Assembly (NCBI GenBank): GCA_021442155.1
Contig: CM038225.1
Location: forward strand, 87,618,925 to 87,682,924
Direction: 5' to 3'
DNA from: Cymbidium sinense
Taxonomy: Eukaryota > Streptophyta > Magnoliopsida > Asparagales > Orchidaceae
DNA length: 64,000 bases
Both the position numbers and the translations under genes were made by a program. The notes under the pieces were generated by a model. The model made no database searches and was not told where the DNA came from. It saw only the letters and a program-made list of their open reading frames with translations. Positions 48,471 through 61,130 of the stretch are shown piece after piece; the stretch's first letter is position 1; every line of letters begins with the position of its first letter.

Positions 48471-48745
48471 TGTCACGAAGGGCTTCCTCCAAACCCAGAA
48501 AAGACATGAGAAAGGTGCCACAGAGGGCTTACTCCCATCTCAAGTCATGTATAGAAAAGGTGCAATAAAGGGCTTGCTCCCAACCTATACCAGTAATTTT
48601 TCATGGGAAAGGTGCCACGAAGGGCTTGCTCCAAACCCAAAAAGGACATGAGAAAGGTGTCACAGAGGGCTTGCTCCCATCTCAAGTCATGTATAAGAAA
48701 GGTGCCACAAAGGGCTTGCTCCCAACCTATAGGTGGTATGGATGA
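48418..48745 (-). repeat. second tandem array, about 60-bp units
   Basis: Units with AAAGGTGCCAC.AAGGGCTTGCTCC start near 48510, 48555, 48608, 48653 and 48697, and alternate with AAACCCA and CATCTCAAGTCATGTAT tails. The core GGGCTTGCTCC is clearly related to GATGGCTTGTTCC of the neighbouring array. The opposing open frames at 48418-48651 and 48545-48826 follow from the repeat and are not considered genes. Confidence 0.85.
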
Positions 48746-51700
48746 GAAAAAGGGGTCAAAGTGACTTATTCCTAATCCCCAATAGTTATGACTAATAAGC
48801 AAGAGTCTCATAGACTTAATTCTCACTTAGTTAGTCTACTTGATGAAGAAGTTATGGAAGATTTGCTTTCATTTCTTGATGTCACTAATACTCCTTACAC
48901 ATGAAGAAGTTTAGTGAAGAAGTTTTCAGAGAGTTGGATTTTATTTTTGAAGGAAGACTTGGATATATTTTGGACCCAATGCTTTATTATGCCATGAGCA
49001 TAGAAATTTATCATTTTTATCTTTATATCTCAAAGTTATAATGGACCATGCTAGATGTTTAATTCATTGAAGGCAAGACATCATAGGGTAATAACCTGAG
49101 AATTCTACCTCTTTGAGCTTGCATGTGACTATGTATTTCTTTAGACAGTAAGAACTGAAGTCAACCAGTGCTTCTCAAATGGAATTTCATTTTCTTTTTA
49201 TTTCAAAATGTATGTTATTTTTTACTTTGTTGACATGAATCAATAGATTTTAAGGCATTCTCTTGGATTCAATGAAGATCAAGAGATTTCTTTAAAGCTT
49301 TATAAAGTGAATGAGAATCAAGATAATCTTTTGGATTCTCATAAAGATACAAAATTCTTATCCCTAATCAATAAGGGAATTGGAAGCATTGACTTATTAG
49401 AGAAATTTAGATTCTTCTGATAAGTTTGAAATTGAATTTCTTCAGTTGATTTATTATTATAGGAAATGAAATCTCATAATTATCTTTAATTAATTTCTTA
49501 TTTTTGCATTTTTGATCCTTCTACATTTTACTACAAGGTCTTTGAAATTACTTCAAAGTAAGTTTCAAGACTCTATATATAGTAACAGGACTGTCCTTCA
49601 AGTCATTTTGAAGTTTCTTTTATTATCTTTTCTTCTTTGGCAAGATTTTCAATATAACCCTATACCTAATTGAAAGTGGGATTATATGAAATCTTGATCA
49701 TGACCCTTTTTGTTAAATTGCCACAATATATTGAGACTGAATGATATGACTCTATAACATAGACTTCTTATAAAGATTCTGAATGACATATCATATGCTT
49801 TTAATTATTATTTTTAGAATTATTTTGATTTGACAATTTTTAGATAAGTTATCCTCAAGAAGGATAATCTTATGCATAAAAATATTTTTGATTTGAAAAT
49901 GAAATATGGGTAATATGAACCCATTTTTAGGGTAAATTTTCTAGCCTAGTCCCAAGATGTGGGTCATATAATGATGTTAGCTAACCAAGAAGAATATTTT
50001 ATTCTTATGTAGAACCATCATTTTCTAGCTTTTAATTTTAGAAAAATTTTGCTTTTCTTTTGGAATTTGACCACAATCATCAAGGGACTTAGTTTATGGA
50101 AATGACATCAAGTTTAAGTTTATAGACCACTACATCTAGAGATCATTGCAATTTGTTTCCAGATAAAGTAGTCTTTAAACCCAAAAGATAGCTTAATCAA
50201 ATCATCAATAGCTAACTCATTAAAGAGTTAGATCATTGATATCAACTTGTTAATTGTGGAATTGGATTTTTCTTCAAATTTTAAGGGTGCATCCCAAACT
50301 TGAAGACTATATAAATCTCCAGACACATCTAAACAACATTAATGCAATGTGCTAGAGTACCTTTTGAAAAGAAAGTTAGGACCCAAACTACTTAAGCTTT
50401 TTAACTTGCAATGGCTCTATAATTCCATAACTTTTCTTTTTTATGGTTATAGACCACTTGCAATGGAATTAGAGTATACTCAATGAGACCTTTGCCATAA
50501 AAAGGATATGGCCTCTGTAAAAGAAGATCCACTATCTTTTATTTTAAACTGCCAAGCAAGCTCACCCAATCATTGCAAAGGCTAAAATGACAAAGTATGA
50601 GATATCTTCTTATTTTATTATTTTATTTATTTAGCTTAAGGACAAGTTTTGAATTCTAACCTTACCACTTCATTTTGATGTGGAGAAGTTTAAAATCAAA
50701 AATTTCTACATGCTTAGAAATTTTAGACTTCATCCTTTTGCTCTTGGATATAGTCTTTCCATCCTTTTACTTCTCTTTCTTTTTTATTTTTTTGTTTTTG
50801 GTAATATTCTGATTTCATTTCTTTATGAAAGGTTACATTTGGTAATTTTCCTAGTTACAAGATTCACTAAGAAGATAAATATATTTGAATGACTCCACTA
50901 AATAATTTCCTAAGAAATTTGATGTATTTGACCTTTTGTTCAAATACAACATTTTATTGATTGACTTTAATCAAGCACAAATTTTTTTTTTATTTTTTTT
51001 TTATTTTTATGATTCAAGTATGTGCTTGATTGATCATATAATATGACCTAACATTTCTATTTCTTTTTATATTTTTTTCATGGAACAACAAATCTAGTAA
51101 AGCTATTTAAGATTGATAAGAATGACTTTCTAATGATGTTACACTTACCGAATTCAAAATTATTTAGTGGAGTGAGTCATTCAGGATTGGCATAATGACT
51201 TCCTTGAAAACTTAACACTTATGAAATCAAAATTTTCTATTGGAATCAAATATTTCGTGAGGTCATTTAGGAGTAGTTGAATGATATTCCTAAAGACTCA
51301 ACACTTTATGATGGATATGAACATCCTTCAATAATAAGTATGTTTTTTTTTTCATTTGGTTCTTTTTTATTCTATTTTTTTTCTTCTTTTTTATTCTTTT
51401 TTATTTTTTTATTTGGGCTGGATAGGACCATCCAAGAGCATTTAAAGATGTTTCATGAATTCCTAAATTGCTCATTTTCATGTTTGAATTTTGGCTTCAA
51501 CCAATTATGTGATTGAAATGAAGTTCTTTTTCTAAGTTGAGATTTTAAGATTGAATTTTCATGAAACTGAAAACTACTTTCTTTATTTAATTGAATTTAT
51601 ATGGCATAAACTTATCAAATCTTGATTAGAATTGAGCCTATATAAATTCATTCTTATGCTTATATTTGATGTTGACCGATGCACCCGAATCAACATATAT

Positions 51701-53685
51701 TTTGGAGATTTTCTTCTTTTAAATTTTCCACATTGACTAAGATGCTAATAAGTTCTTAGTAGTCTATCTTCATCATAGAAGATAACCCTAGAACTTCTTT
51801 ATGGTGGAATGCCACATCAAGATGTTGTTTATAGTTAAGTAAGACATATTACATGATTATGTAATGCCTTGCTTTACTTTCACTTCTTTTCTCATCATTT
51901 TTTTTATTTCATATTTCATTTTATTTTATAACAGAGCATTATGATGCTTGATTTTGCAAGCAACTTCTCTAATATAGGCAAAACATCATATTTTGAAGAT
52001 GATTTATTTTCCATTTCTTTTCAATGTCATTTGAGGTGGTATGACTCTACCATTTTGAATTTTAATTCAAGAATTTCACTTTTTATATGAAGGGAAGGTA
52101 GGTCTAACTCTATCCTCAATAGATAAAAAGACCTCATGATCTATTCACTTATAAGATCATCATTTAAAAGAGGACACTCTAGGGTAGATGATGTGCTATT
52201 AGAAAGTCAAATTTTGATTTACATTCTTTTATAACACATATAAGATTAAAGATAATCTCAGCTTGCAATGGACTCTTTGACCACCATACTTAACATTAAG
52301 ATAATGTCAAATAGGTCATAAGACATTGCAAAGGATTCTCCTTGGATTTATTTTGTATTGAAAGCATATAATACCTTAGTCTTGAAAATTAAGGTATTTT
52401 TCATTCATTTGGACTGACAAAGTCCTAAGTGATTTATCTATCAACTTTCTAGAGATAGAACTTCATGCTTTCATTCTAGCGATAGATATATCACCCAACC
52501 CATAAGGTCATGATTTCTTTAGAAAGATTAACTTCTTCATTTATTTTCTTTTCTTAATCTAGCCTTAAAATTAATTAAAGCCAATCATGGAATATCATTT
52601 CGTTCAATGAGAGAAAACTCTCAATAAGGAAGTTGATTTAAATTTATTGGTTTAAATTTTATTCATTTCAACTTTATCAGGAGAATTAGAATTCTCTTTC
52701 GCTATTCTCTCTTTTCTTCTATTGATTAAGAGCAAAAGTAATCCTATCATTTTTTTTTATGTCATGTCATCTTCCTCTTTTGACTTTCTCCTAAGATCTT
52801 AAGAATTTAAGATTTTGGAAAGGTCTAAAAGAAGGTTACCTCCAAGTCACTCCTTAGAATTGGCCAATCAACTTGAGTAGTTAGTTTTTGAATATTCTAG
52901 TGGACTTATGGAAATTAAGATTAAAGCTGATTTGCATTCATGTATAATTTTCTTCTATATTAATAGGAGATTTTCATTGAGTTCCTTAATCAACCTCTGC
53001 CTAAGGTCAATAAGGCATTATCTTTTTTTTTTTTTATATAGGATGATTTTTGTTTTTTTATCTTTCTTTTCTAAATGCAATACAAAATTCAATCATGGCG
53101 GGAAAAGGGGCAATAGGTACAACTATGCCTCCTTTTGATTTAAGTTTGCTTAGGATTTGAAGAAACTCCTTTATCTCAATTTACATCCTTAGGTGTTTTG
53201 ACACCTTTGAATGTAATAGAACAAAGGGTGTTTATTCAAGGACCCTATCCTGAGTCTCTTTAGCTTTAATACAAAGCCAAAGTAAGATCAAGGATAAGTT
53301 TAATTTTGAGACTTTATTTTTGGAGATTTGCTTTTCAAATATTGAAGTACTTTTCATACTTTTTAAATTTAACATATATTATCTATATTGGAATGGTTTC
53401 AAATATGTCTTGACTAGATTTAGGTCATAACAGAGATGACTTGATTTTTATTTATTTCTCTTACGTCTCATTTTATTTTGGGATTTGGTTCTAGGACCCA
53501 ATCCATTAACTATGAAAAATGAAGAGTTCTAGAACCTCTATTCACGATGTTGGATAGGCTCAATCAAGAATGAAATGGAGAGGTATACAACAAAAAGAAA
53601 GGCAGTCTTGACCGATGAGTGGCACTAGTACACTGCTGATATATAGAAATAACCACCTATTTCTAATGATGGGGAGAGGAACTAG
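48746..53685 (-). other. LARD interior without recognisable coding sequence
   Basis: About 4.9 kb between the arrays and the PBS. On both strands only short frames occur (for example 50680-50892, 51277-51516 and 52908-53138). Their Phe/Leu-rich translations come from T-rich DNA and match no gag or pol motif. The plus strand has long T runs (50980-51012, 51340-51410, 53020-53035), so the element's sense strand is A-rich. This is where gag and pol would lie in an autonomous relative. Confidence 0.7.
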
Positions 53686-53703
53686 TCCCCAGCGGAGTCG
53701 CCA
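53686..53703 (-). promoter_or_regulatory. primer-binding site (TGGCGACTCCGCTGGGGA)
   Basis: On the minus strand this 18-mer starts with TGG, as expected for pairing with a tRNA CCA end, and lies 8 bp inside the 5' LTR (spacer TATTTTTT). It fixes the element's orientation. I recall PBS sequences of this type, attributed to tRNA-Arg, from Tat/Ogre elements, but the tRNA identity is tentative. Confidence 0.85.
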
Positions 53704-55155
53704 AAAAAATATATTGGTTTCTCTTTTCTCTCAGAAATAGAGAAAAGAAATGACACCACATAGAGTTTAGAAATATTTTATTTAGATGATCAAATACAGC
53801 ATTATGGAATAAACATATTATCTCGAAAGATAAACATGCTTTCCTATAATGGATTCAATCATTTCAATAAAAGACTCCTAAGGCTAATGGGTCTTTCATG
53901 TATCAGAGTATTTCCCCTGAACTACATGAAAAAGTAGAACATGGTCTATTTTATCCTGGGGATCATGGTTCCCTATAAAGGCAAGCCTCTATAGTTTATT
54001 TTTAGTTAATTACATCTTAGGAAGGATTTCTTCCTAAGAATACTCTCGATTAAAGAAATAAGTGGTTATTTCTAAAGACTACTAAGTTAGCTTTCAAAGG
54101 TTGATTTTTGGAAATTCAATTGGGAGAGGTTCAAATTGGAGAGAGCTATTTTTAAGAGTCAAATGGGAAAAAGTAGGAAATTTCTATTACTACTGGGATG
54201 CCCAGTAGACATTTCATCTATCTTATAATTGGGCTTCAAATTTGGGATTTAATTTTAGAATTCAAGTTATCATTTTCTTAGAAATCTACTTAGATTCTAA
54301 AGACAAGACTAGAAATGCCTAGGATTGAAGACTTAATTCCTAAAGGATGCTTGAACCAGTCTATAGTTGCTTCTAACACATGTTAGATGCTCGACCTAGT
54401 TCTATTCTTGGGAATCATTGGTCATTCTCTTCACTTGAAGGAACTAACCTATCCCTGACTCTTCCAGACTTACAACCTGCCTGGAGAAGGCTGCTAGCTA
54501 ACACCACCTAAGTGCATTTTAAAACCTTGAGGCTAAGTCATATGAATGCAAGATGGCTGGGATGTTATAGTTTTAGGAAAGAAAACTATGAATCTAGACT
54601 TACTCCCTTACCCCTAAGATTATGTAGGGTATGAAGATGTATCTAACTAATGCATATTTTTCAGATTTTAATAATTTTTTTACTCAATATTCATTTTAGG
54701 CCATAGGAATGCAATTTATGCTTAATGCATGTAATTAGAAAAAGATTAGGGGCCAAATCAAAATAGAAGAAGGTGCGCTTCCATCATAAGCTCTCAAAGG
54801 TCAAGCCTAGGCAACGATGGAAGTCCTTCATTAATCAAGAATGAAATAATATGATTTTACATGATATTAAAACATCCAACTAAGGGGTTGCTACATATTT
54901 TATCTAGCTTTAATGACCTAGGCTTTTATATGAAGATTATGAGTTGTATTTATTTTTTAATTGATTTAGTTGGGTAGAAAATTTAGTTCATCCTATGAGC
55001 CTACGCCCGGCATCACAAGACAAACATAGCATAAAGACTAAGAAAAGCATGATGTTTTCTATTGCACACCCAAAATAAATCAATCCAAATAAAATTATAT
55101 GAGAAAAAGGCCAATGCACAGCGCCAGACACCGAAGAAAGAAAATTAAAAGTTTG

Positions 55156-55166
55156 CCCTTATACAA
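55156..55166 (-). promoter_or_regulatory. TTGTATAAGGG core-promoter-like block (LARD 5' LTR)
   Basis: The box is exact, but the downstream part is eroded: the hairpin-forming CCGGG arms seen at 42109-42130 are largely lost here. As the 5' LTR copy, this would be the one driving the element. Confidence 0.45.
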
Positions 55167-57577
55167 CCCGACCTAGAACTATAAGTTTAGATCTATGGGT
55201 CTTCTTTCTAGGAAAGTCTCCTTCTTCAGGGACATCCATTGGGCTCCATAGGGGACCACCGCACCATCTCCTGGTTGAGTCAGCTCTTGCTAATCCTAGA
55301 TCCCATAGATCCTGACCTAATTCTAAGCTCAAATTTATATTAAAAATTTAAAGAAAATCCTAAGCCCTGCAAAATAGATGTTAGGAAATACACATAGCAT
55401 ACAAAGCAATTTAAATTTCACAAACATACGAGCTTAGCATTAGTTTCTTGCCAAGCCCACCTATCTTATGGACTATGTTAAGGGATTTTTAGCACCTGCA
55501 AGCAAACAACAATTTTATGATTTATTTATTACAACGATCCCATTAACACAGCCCCTATAAAAAAATAATATTAAATCTAGAAAGAATATCCTAACATCCG
55601 CCTAAAACAAACAAGCCTAGGCATCCAGTCTAAAGCAATACACCACACAGACATGTGAAGCACAACACAACATATCACAGGAGATTAAAAGAAAATCATA
55701 GAACGTTCTAACTTAGATCTAGAGTCCATGACCTAAGTAATCTAGTGTGTGATGTTTATGTGATAAGTCTTTGCTAGGCCTTTAGATTTGAGTTTGAAGT
55801 TTGAATTAGTTTAGTTTTTATCATTGGTTGGTTTCAATTCAAATGGCTTGATGATTTAATTCCCATTTTTATGTTTATTTTACTGTTAAAGTAATATTTA
55901 AGTTTTCAAGAATAAGAAATAGAATGAATTTCATTTTTTAGGTGAAACTCACTTTATTCCGCATCCTAAATCCTAATGAGGTTTCCAAAAGTCTAACTAA
56001 AATCCTTAAGTATTTTAATTAATCCTTTTGATTTTATTTATGTTTAGATTTGATTTATGTTATTTCAGTTGTTTGAATTACTTTGATTTATTTAATTTAT
56101 TTCATTTTAAATTAAGTTGTATGCATTTTATTTGATTTGGTTTATGTTATTTTTAAGGAGTTTGATTTTTGTTCAATTTAACTTAAGTTATTAAATTATG
56201 AATTTGTAAGCTTAAGCTTTAAGTCATTAATATGAATTAATGTCTTAGGTTTGTTCATAGATTATTCTTAACCTAAAGTACTTAGGTTAAGTACTTAATC
56301 TGATTTGATTAATCTAGGTTTTAAATCTATTATTTAAATTCATTAAAGATGAGTGGTTTTATTAAGTTTAAATTTCATTAAGTTGTTTAATTAAGTTTGA
56401 ATTTCATTAAGCATTAATATTAATTTTCTTAAAATTCTCTTATTTGATTAGATTCTTTGACTTAGAAAGTTTTGTTGAATTACCTTAAGTATTTCTGATG
56501 TTTATTTCTATTTAGTTTAATTTAGTTGTTAATCCAATGAATTAATGATTTTAAATTATTATTTAATTTATATTGGCCTAGAGATTTGGAAAATCAAGAA
56601 TTCCAAATTTATAGACCAATTTGGTTTCAGCTAATTATGGCAAGTGGGGTTACATTCTAATTTTATGTTCTTAAAGTTTCAGCTTGATTAGAGATGTAAT
56701 TAGTGTGTAATTAAGGTTTTAATTATTTCATAAAAATCTAAATTAAGCCTAATATATTAAGATTCATCGAAAGATTTTATTTTATATACCTTTCCAATGA
56801 GGGTTTATTCATAATTTTGGATTTAGGCTTATGATTTAATTAAATTCAGGTTATTTAATTGAATTATTTAATTATTTTAATTACCAAATTGAGTTAATTA
56901 GTGATCTATTAGGTTCATATTGGCTTAATTAAGTTCACTTATTATTCTGATGTTCAATATACTGATTTAAAATTTTATAATTATTTTATTAAAGGATAAT
57001 TAATTAAGTAATTTAAGGGTTAATATATCACATAAATTTAAATTTCATTGAATTCAGAGAATTAAATTCTCAAAAATTTACCTAAGGTATATTTTAAGCT
57101 TAATTTCATTTCCCAAAGTTTCAAATTAATTGGATTATTAATTTGAGAGTAATTATGGTTTAATATTTCAATTAAACCTAAATTCAAGGAAAATTACCCA
57201 ATTAAAATTGAGGATTTTAATTTTTATAGATTTCTCTCATCAAGACAAATCCATAGAGCTTTTATTTGTATTTTCTGATTTTGCTTTTATTTTATATGAT
57301 GTTTTGATGTTTTCTAAATTTTTTTAAATTTATTAAACCGTTAACATTTTTTTAGCTTTTTAAGTGACGTCCCATTTTATTTTAACTAAAATGAGTTGAT
57401 TATGACCATCCATCAAGATCGATGGTCTCGATGATCCCGCAGCTGGATCAAGAGTGTCGCGTTGATCCGCGACAATCGAGTCATCCCGATCAGATCCCTA
57501 TCATTCCGCATTCCTAAAGGGATTTAATTAGAATTAATATCCTAGATCTGGACCATCCGGTTCTTTTTAAAAGCAAC

Positions 57578-57629
57578 GGACGGTCCAGATTTTGTCTCCC
57601 TCAAGCACTGCGGGAGCCGTGGACCGTCC
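57578..57629. repeat. nested inverted repeat (LARD 5' LTR)
   Basis: The outer arms GGACGGTCC and GGACCGTCC are kept perfectly. The inner stem has one change (TGCGGGAG for TGAGGGAG), which breaks one pair. Confidence 0.65.
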
Positions 57630-59002
57630 GTGGTATTTGGTTAATAGCTTTTGAAATACTTAACCAAATTGGATGATTCAAAGTGCTACATGATCATTGA
57701 AAGATCTTCTTTCAATCCTTATGGCTTGATCTTACTAGAGAACAAGATTTGTATGGTAACAACCAAGGCCGAAAGCTGTTAAGAAAAAGGGGGGATCATT
57801 AATGGCGTATCTTGATTTAGGGGATCTCAAAGGCTGGAATCAATTGAAATAGCTTCAATTCTTCAAGGGAAAGCACTTCTCCAAAGGAATTGATAGAATT
57901 CCTTGTGGTTTGATCACTATCCCAAGCTTTGGATCCAAATTTCAGTTTTGATGGTTCCACTGGTTGAGAGCACTTAGAGGAAAGGGGAGGTTTCGTTTTG
58001 CTTCGGTTTTGGTGTGGGATGGTGTATGAAGCTTATTTTTTGTTTGGAAGTGTGTATGCCTTTTTTCATGCATGGCCAAAACCTCTTATGGCTTTTTTTT
58101 AGTTCCTCTTGATCGGTTTGGATGATGGAAGATGCTTGGAAGTTTGTTAGCTTACTTCTCTTTGCATTCCATCTATCCTTAGGGGAAGAGGTGAAGAGGT
58201 GATGAGGGCAAAAGGAATTTTTTTCTCACTTTATCCATTTTTTTATTTTATCATTTTGTTATTTGATTTATTAATTAAGGAGATTAATATTAACTTATTA
58301 ATGGTGTTTAAAATGATTAATCTCCTATGCACATTCATTGGTTAAGATGGTTTTGAATTTTCATGCTTTTATATTTTGTTTAACTCACTTAACCCAAATT
58401 AGGTTAAGTTGAATCAAGCTTGTTTTCTTATGGGTCAAATGACCCATTTGACCTAACCACACCCAATAGGGAGTTAGGTTATGTCCTATTATCATTCTCA
58501 TATGATTTAGGATAATTAGTTTGATGTTATTTTGATTTTTCTTCAATTTGAGTCCAATGTGGCTTATGTAAGTTATTTTATTTTAAGGAATTTAATTTAC
58601 TTAATCTAGGCCTTGAAGAACTCAAATTTATTTGTTATTATGATTAAAACTATTTATTTAATTTTTAGAAAGTTTTTTGGTTATTTTATTTAGTCAAATT
58701 TTAGTGGGTTGACTTCTTGATCAAGTGAGCCCACTTAAGTCAACTCTAGGTTGACTAGAGTTGACTTTAGGTTTGACTTTTAAATGTTTTGGATTAATGA
58801 TTATTAAGGTTAATTTTATTGGTTAATCATAATTTTGGATATTTGAGTTGATCCTACCTAAGACAAATAGGTTAGATCTAACCCAAGATAAGTTTCTCTA
58901 AGACACTAGGCATAATGTCCTAAGCATTGGATTAGGAGAATCCTATTTGTGATTAGGATCTCTTAAGTGCTAAATTAACCTCATCCAAAAATGAGGTCAA
59001 CA

Positions 59003-59007
59003 TCGGC
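59003..59007. repeat. target-site duplication TCGGC (right)
   Basis: An exact copy of 40760-40764, directly after the LTR end CAACA. Confidence 0.9.
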
Positions 59008-59880
59008 CAACTTGTTATGAGCTTGAATTATTTTGGCTTTGTATAACTTGAAGTTTTTGCATGCTCGTAGGTTCTCTCCTCCAAACCTTCGAGCTCTTTT
59101 AACCACAACTTGGCATTCTGCTCTATTGTGATCTTACTACCCACGACTATCCTTAGCGATGGGAGTTAGAGTTCTAATGGTGGAATGGCTTTGGACCCAT
59201 ACACTAAGGAGAAAGGAGTAGACTGAGTTGGACTTCTGTAAGTAGTGCGGTAGGTACATAAAGCTTCAACTAATTGCTCATGCCACTATCATTTGTTATC
59301 GTCGAGTGTCTTCTTGAGTATTTTGATGAGAGTTTTATTGAAGGCTTCTGTTAAACCATTTTCTCTTGGATAGTAGATAATAGAATATCTATGTTGTGTC
59401 TTTGGGCAAAGTTGTTTATTTTGGTGCTCTTGAAAGCAGTACCATTATCAGATATAATTCGGTGAAGTACTTGAATCTATAAACGATATGATTCTTAAAA
59501 AATTAGAGTACATGCTGAGCTTTAACCTCTTTGAGCAGAATCTCCTCCGCTCATTTAGAAAAATAGTCAGTAATAGTGAGGATAAACTGATGACCCTTAG
59601 AAGAAGGAGGATAAATCAGACCCTCTATGTCAATACTCCAACACTCGAATGGCCACGAGGCCAATGTTAAATGTAGAATTTTGGGTGGTTGGTGTAAGAA
59701 CACTCCATGTACTTGACATTGATGGCACTGTCTAGCTATTTCCATGCAATTTGTTATCATCGATGGCCAATAATATATGAGTCTTTTGATTTTGGCTTTC
59801 ATCTTGGGATCAGATTGGTGAGCTCTGCATAATCCTGAATGTAACTTGGTCATGATCTTATGGGCAACGCGCTTGTCTAA
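59008..59880 (-). pseudogene. Ty3/gypsy integrase, N-terminal and core part
   Basis: The minus-strand frame 59551-59853 reads through the zinc-binding region (HSGLCRAHQSD, CHQCQVHG) into the core (SIDIEGLIYPPSSKGHQF, TITDYFSK). Further on lie ISDNGTAFKS, with the second Asp at 59447-59449, and RENGLTEAFNKT, with the Glu at 59346-59348. All three catalytic acidic residues are therefore still encoded. Stops and frameshifts (for example just after TDYFSK) break the reading frame. The C-terminus lies beyond the LARD, at 40560-40764. Confidence 0.88.
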
Positions 59881-60129
59881 ACATCATAACCACATATGAT
59901 CGAAGGATCGCTCATATAAGACACCATCCACGAGGGCATATAAAAGTGCCATTTTCTTCATCTGATGTTCTTGTGACTTCTTTTGAGGTAGTTTTCCTTT
60001 ATTTAGGTAATCAAGGAATGATTTCCTCCAATCCAACTTTTCATCCTTCTTGGAAATGATAACCTCCCCTTCAAGAAAGTATTTCTCAATGAGTTAAGTG
60101 TCAATAAGAGGTATGACTTGCCTATTTTG

Positions 60130-60680
60130 GACCTCTATTGATATGGACTCATCTTTCAGACATGCCAACTCCTTGGCAAGCATGGCTAAGACATCCACTA
60201 TAACATTTTCTCCTCAGAGAATCTTGTAGATGGTTACTTCTTAAATTTAGGCCAACAAATCCATTGTATACTTGTGATAATGATGGAGTATAGGCTTGAG
60301 GACCTTGTAGGACCCAGTGCTTTGGTTGACCACTAGTTGGGAATCCCTAAATATATTGATGTTTTGGATGCTTAGCAAAATGGCTAACTTTAGACTGGCA
60401 ATCAGAGCCTCATATTTGACTTATTGGTGCAATGATCAGATAGATGATATGAGAATCTCATCATATTACAATCTAGAGTTAGGAGAGCTATTCTTACCCC
60501 TATCTTTCCTGGAAGAGTGGATTGTGATTCTTCTCCTCTTTGAGAGGAAGCCACACCATCAAAATATATCACCCAATGGTGAATGCTAATATCCCCTTAG
60601 TTTATGATTTATTCATTGGGGAGATCATCATTAAGAGGAGAGTCAGTAGACAGTGGGTGTGCTGCTAAGAAATCCATGAG
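60130..60680 (-). pseudogene. second (archaeal-type) RNase H remnant
   Basis: Minus-strand translation: the linker KGQALMDFLAAHPLSTDSPL (about 60610-60690), then YFDGVASSQRG (about 60560), a YEALIAS segment (about 60400) and DSQLVVNQSTGSYKVLKP (about 60300-60350). The acidic positions of the FDG and DSQ motifs are kept, unlike the plus-strand copy, where FDG reads FHG. Frameshifts separate the parts. The plus-strand frame 60317-60589 is a shadow of this domain. Confidence 0.75.
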
Positions 60681-60799
60681 TGCTTGTCCTTTCACTGCAC
60701 GAAGGGGTATGAAAGTGATGTCAAATTGTGAAAAAATCATGGATTAAAGGGCCTACCATCTTGATAGTGTCAGCCATGTCATGAGATATTATAGTGGAT

Positions 60800-61130
60800 T
60801 AATTCTAGAGATCAAGTTTGCTTTATGAGAAAGCATGTAATGTTGTAGCTTTTGGGAAGCAAAGATTAAAGCTAGGCAATGTTTCTCAATGGGTGGATAA
60901 CTTTCTTCGATAGGAATTAGATGACGACTGAGATAGTAGAGCACATTCTCTTCCCCTTTGTCATTGGCTTGGGCTAAGAAAGTGCCAAGGGACTCATCTA
61001 ATGCAGTAGTGTAGAGTATAAATGGCTTGGCAGGATAGGGGTGGCTAAGACTGGTGACATCATCAGGTACTCTTTAATGCCCTTGAAGGCATGCTGGCAC
61101 TGGTCATCCCACTTGAAATTTGTGTCCTTA
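60800..61130 (-). pseudogene. Ty3/gypsy RNase H remnant
   Basis: The minus-strand translation gives NKDTNFKWDDQCQHAF (about 61085-61130), AKPFILYTTALDES-like sequence (about 61000-61040), LYYLSR, PIEKHCLAL and LQHYMLSHKA down to about 60820. This is the usual RT-connected RNase H, colinear with the copy at 1200-1535. Several stops and frame changes are present. Confidence 0.82.

Larger units (their letters stand above)
40765..59002 (-). mobile_element. 18.2-kb LARD-type non-autonomous LTR retrotransposon
   Basis: LTRs at 40765-46072 and 53712-59002 flank a 7.6-kb interior and are bracketed by a perfect TCGGC duplication. The PBS lies beside the right LTR, so the element is read on the minus strand: 5' LTR right, 3' LTR left. 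The interior shows no gag, protease, RT, RNase H or integrase motif. It contains an AT-rich leader region (about 48800-53685) and tandem arrays (about 46380-48740) in the 3' UTR. It would have depended on enzymes of a relative. The outer element shares LTR modules, the first interior bases and 3' UTR repeat cores, and is the obvious family type. Confidence 0.9.
53712..59002 (-). repeat. LARD 5' LTR (5291 bp)
   Basis: It is homologous to 40765-46072 over its whole length. The left edge reads TATTGG instead of TGTTGG (a G to A change in the terminal dinucleotide), and the right edge is GAGGTCAACA. It shares the hairpin, the promoter block and the AT-rich module. Small internal indels account for the 17-bp length difference. 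The segment around 54730-54800 contains about 80 bp missing from the other LTR near 41765. Confidence 0.92.

Noticed and set aside
48418..48826. Two opposing frames of 77 and 93 codons with internal peptide repeats.
   Set aside because: They run through the 60-bp tandem array, and the repeated peptides are by-products of it.
50680..53138. Phe/Leu-rich frames that look like membrane segments.
   Set aside because: They are translations of T-rich DNA antisense to the LARD, with no conserved motif.
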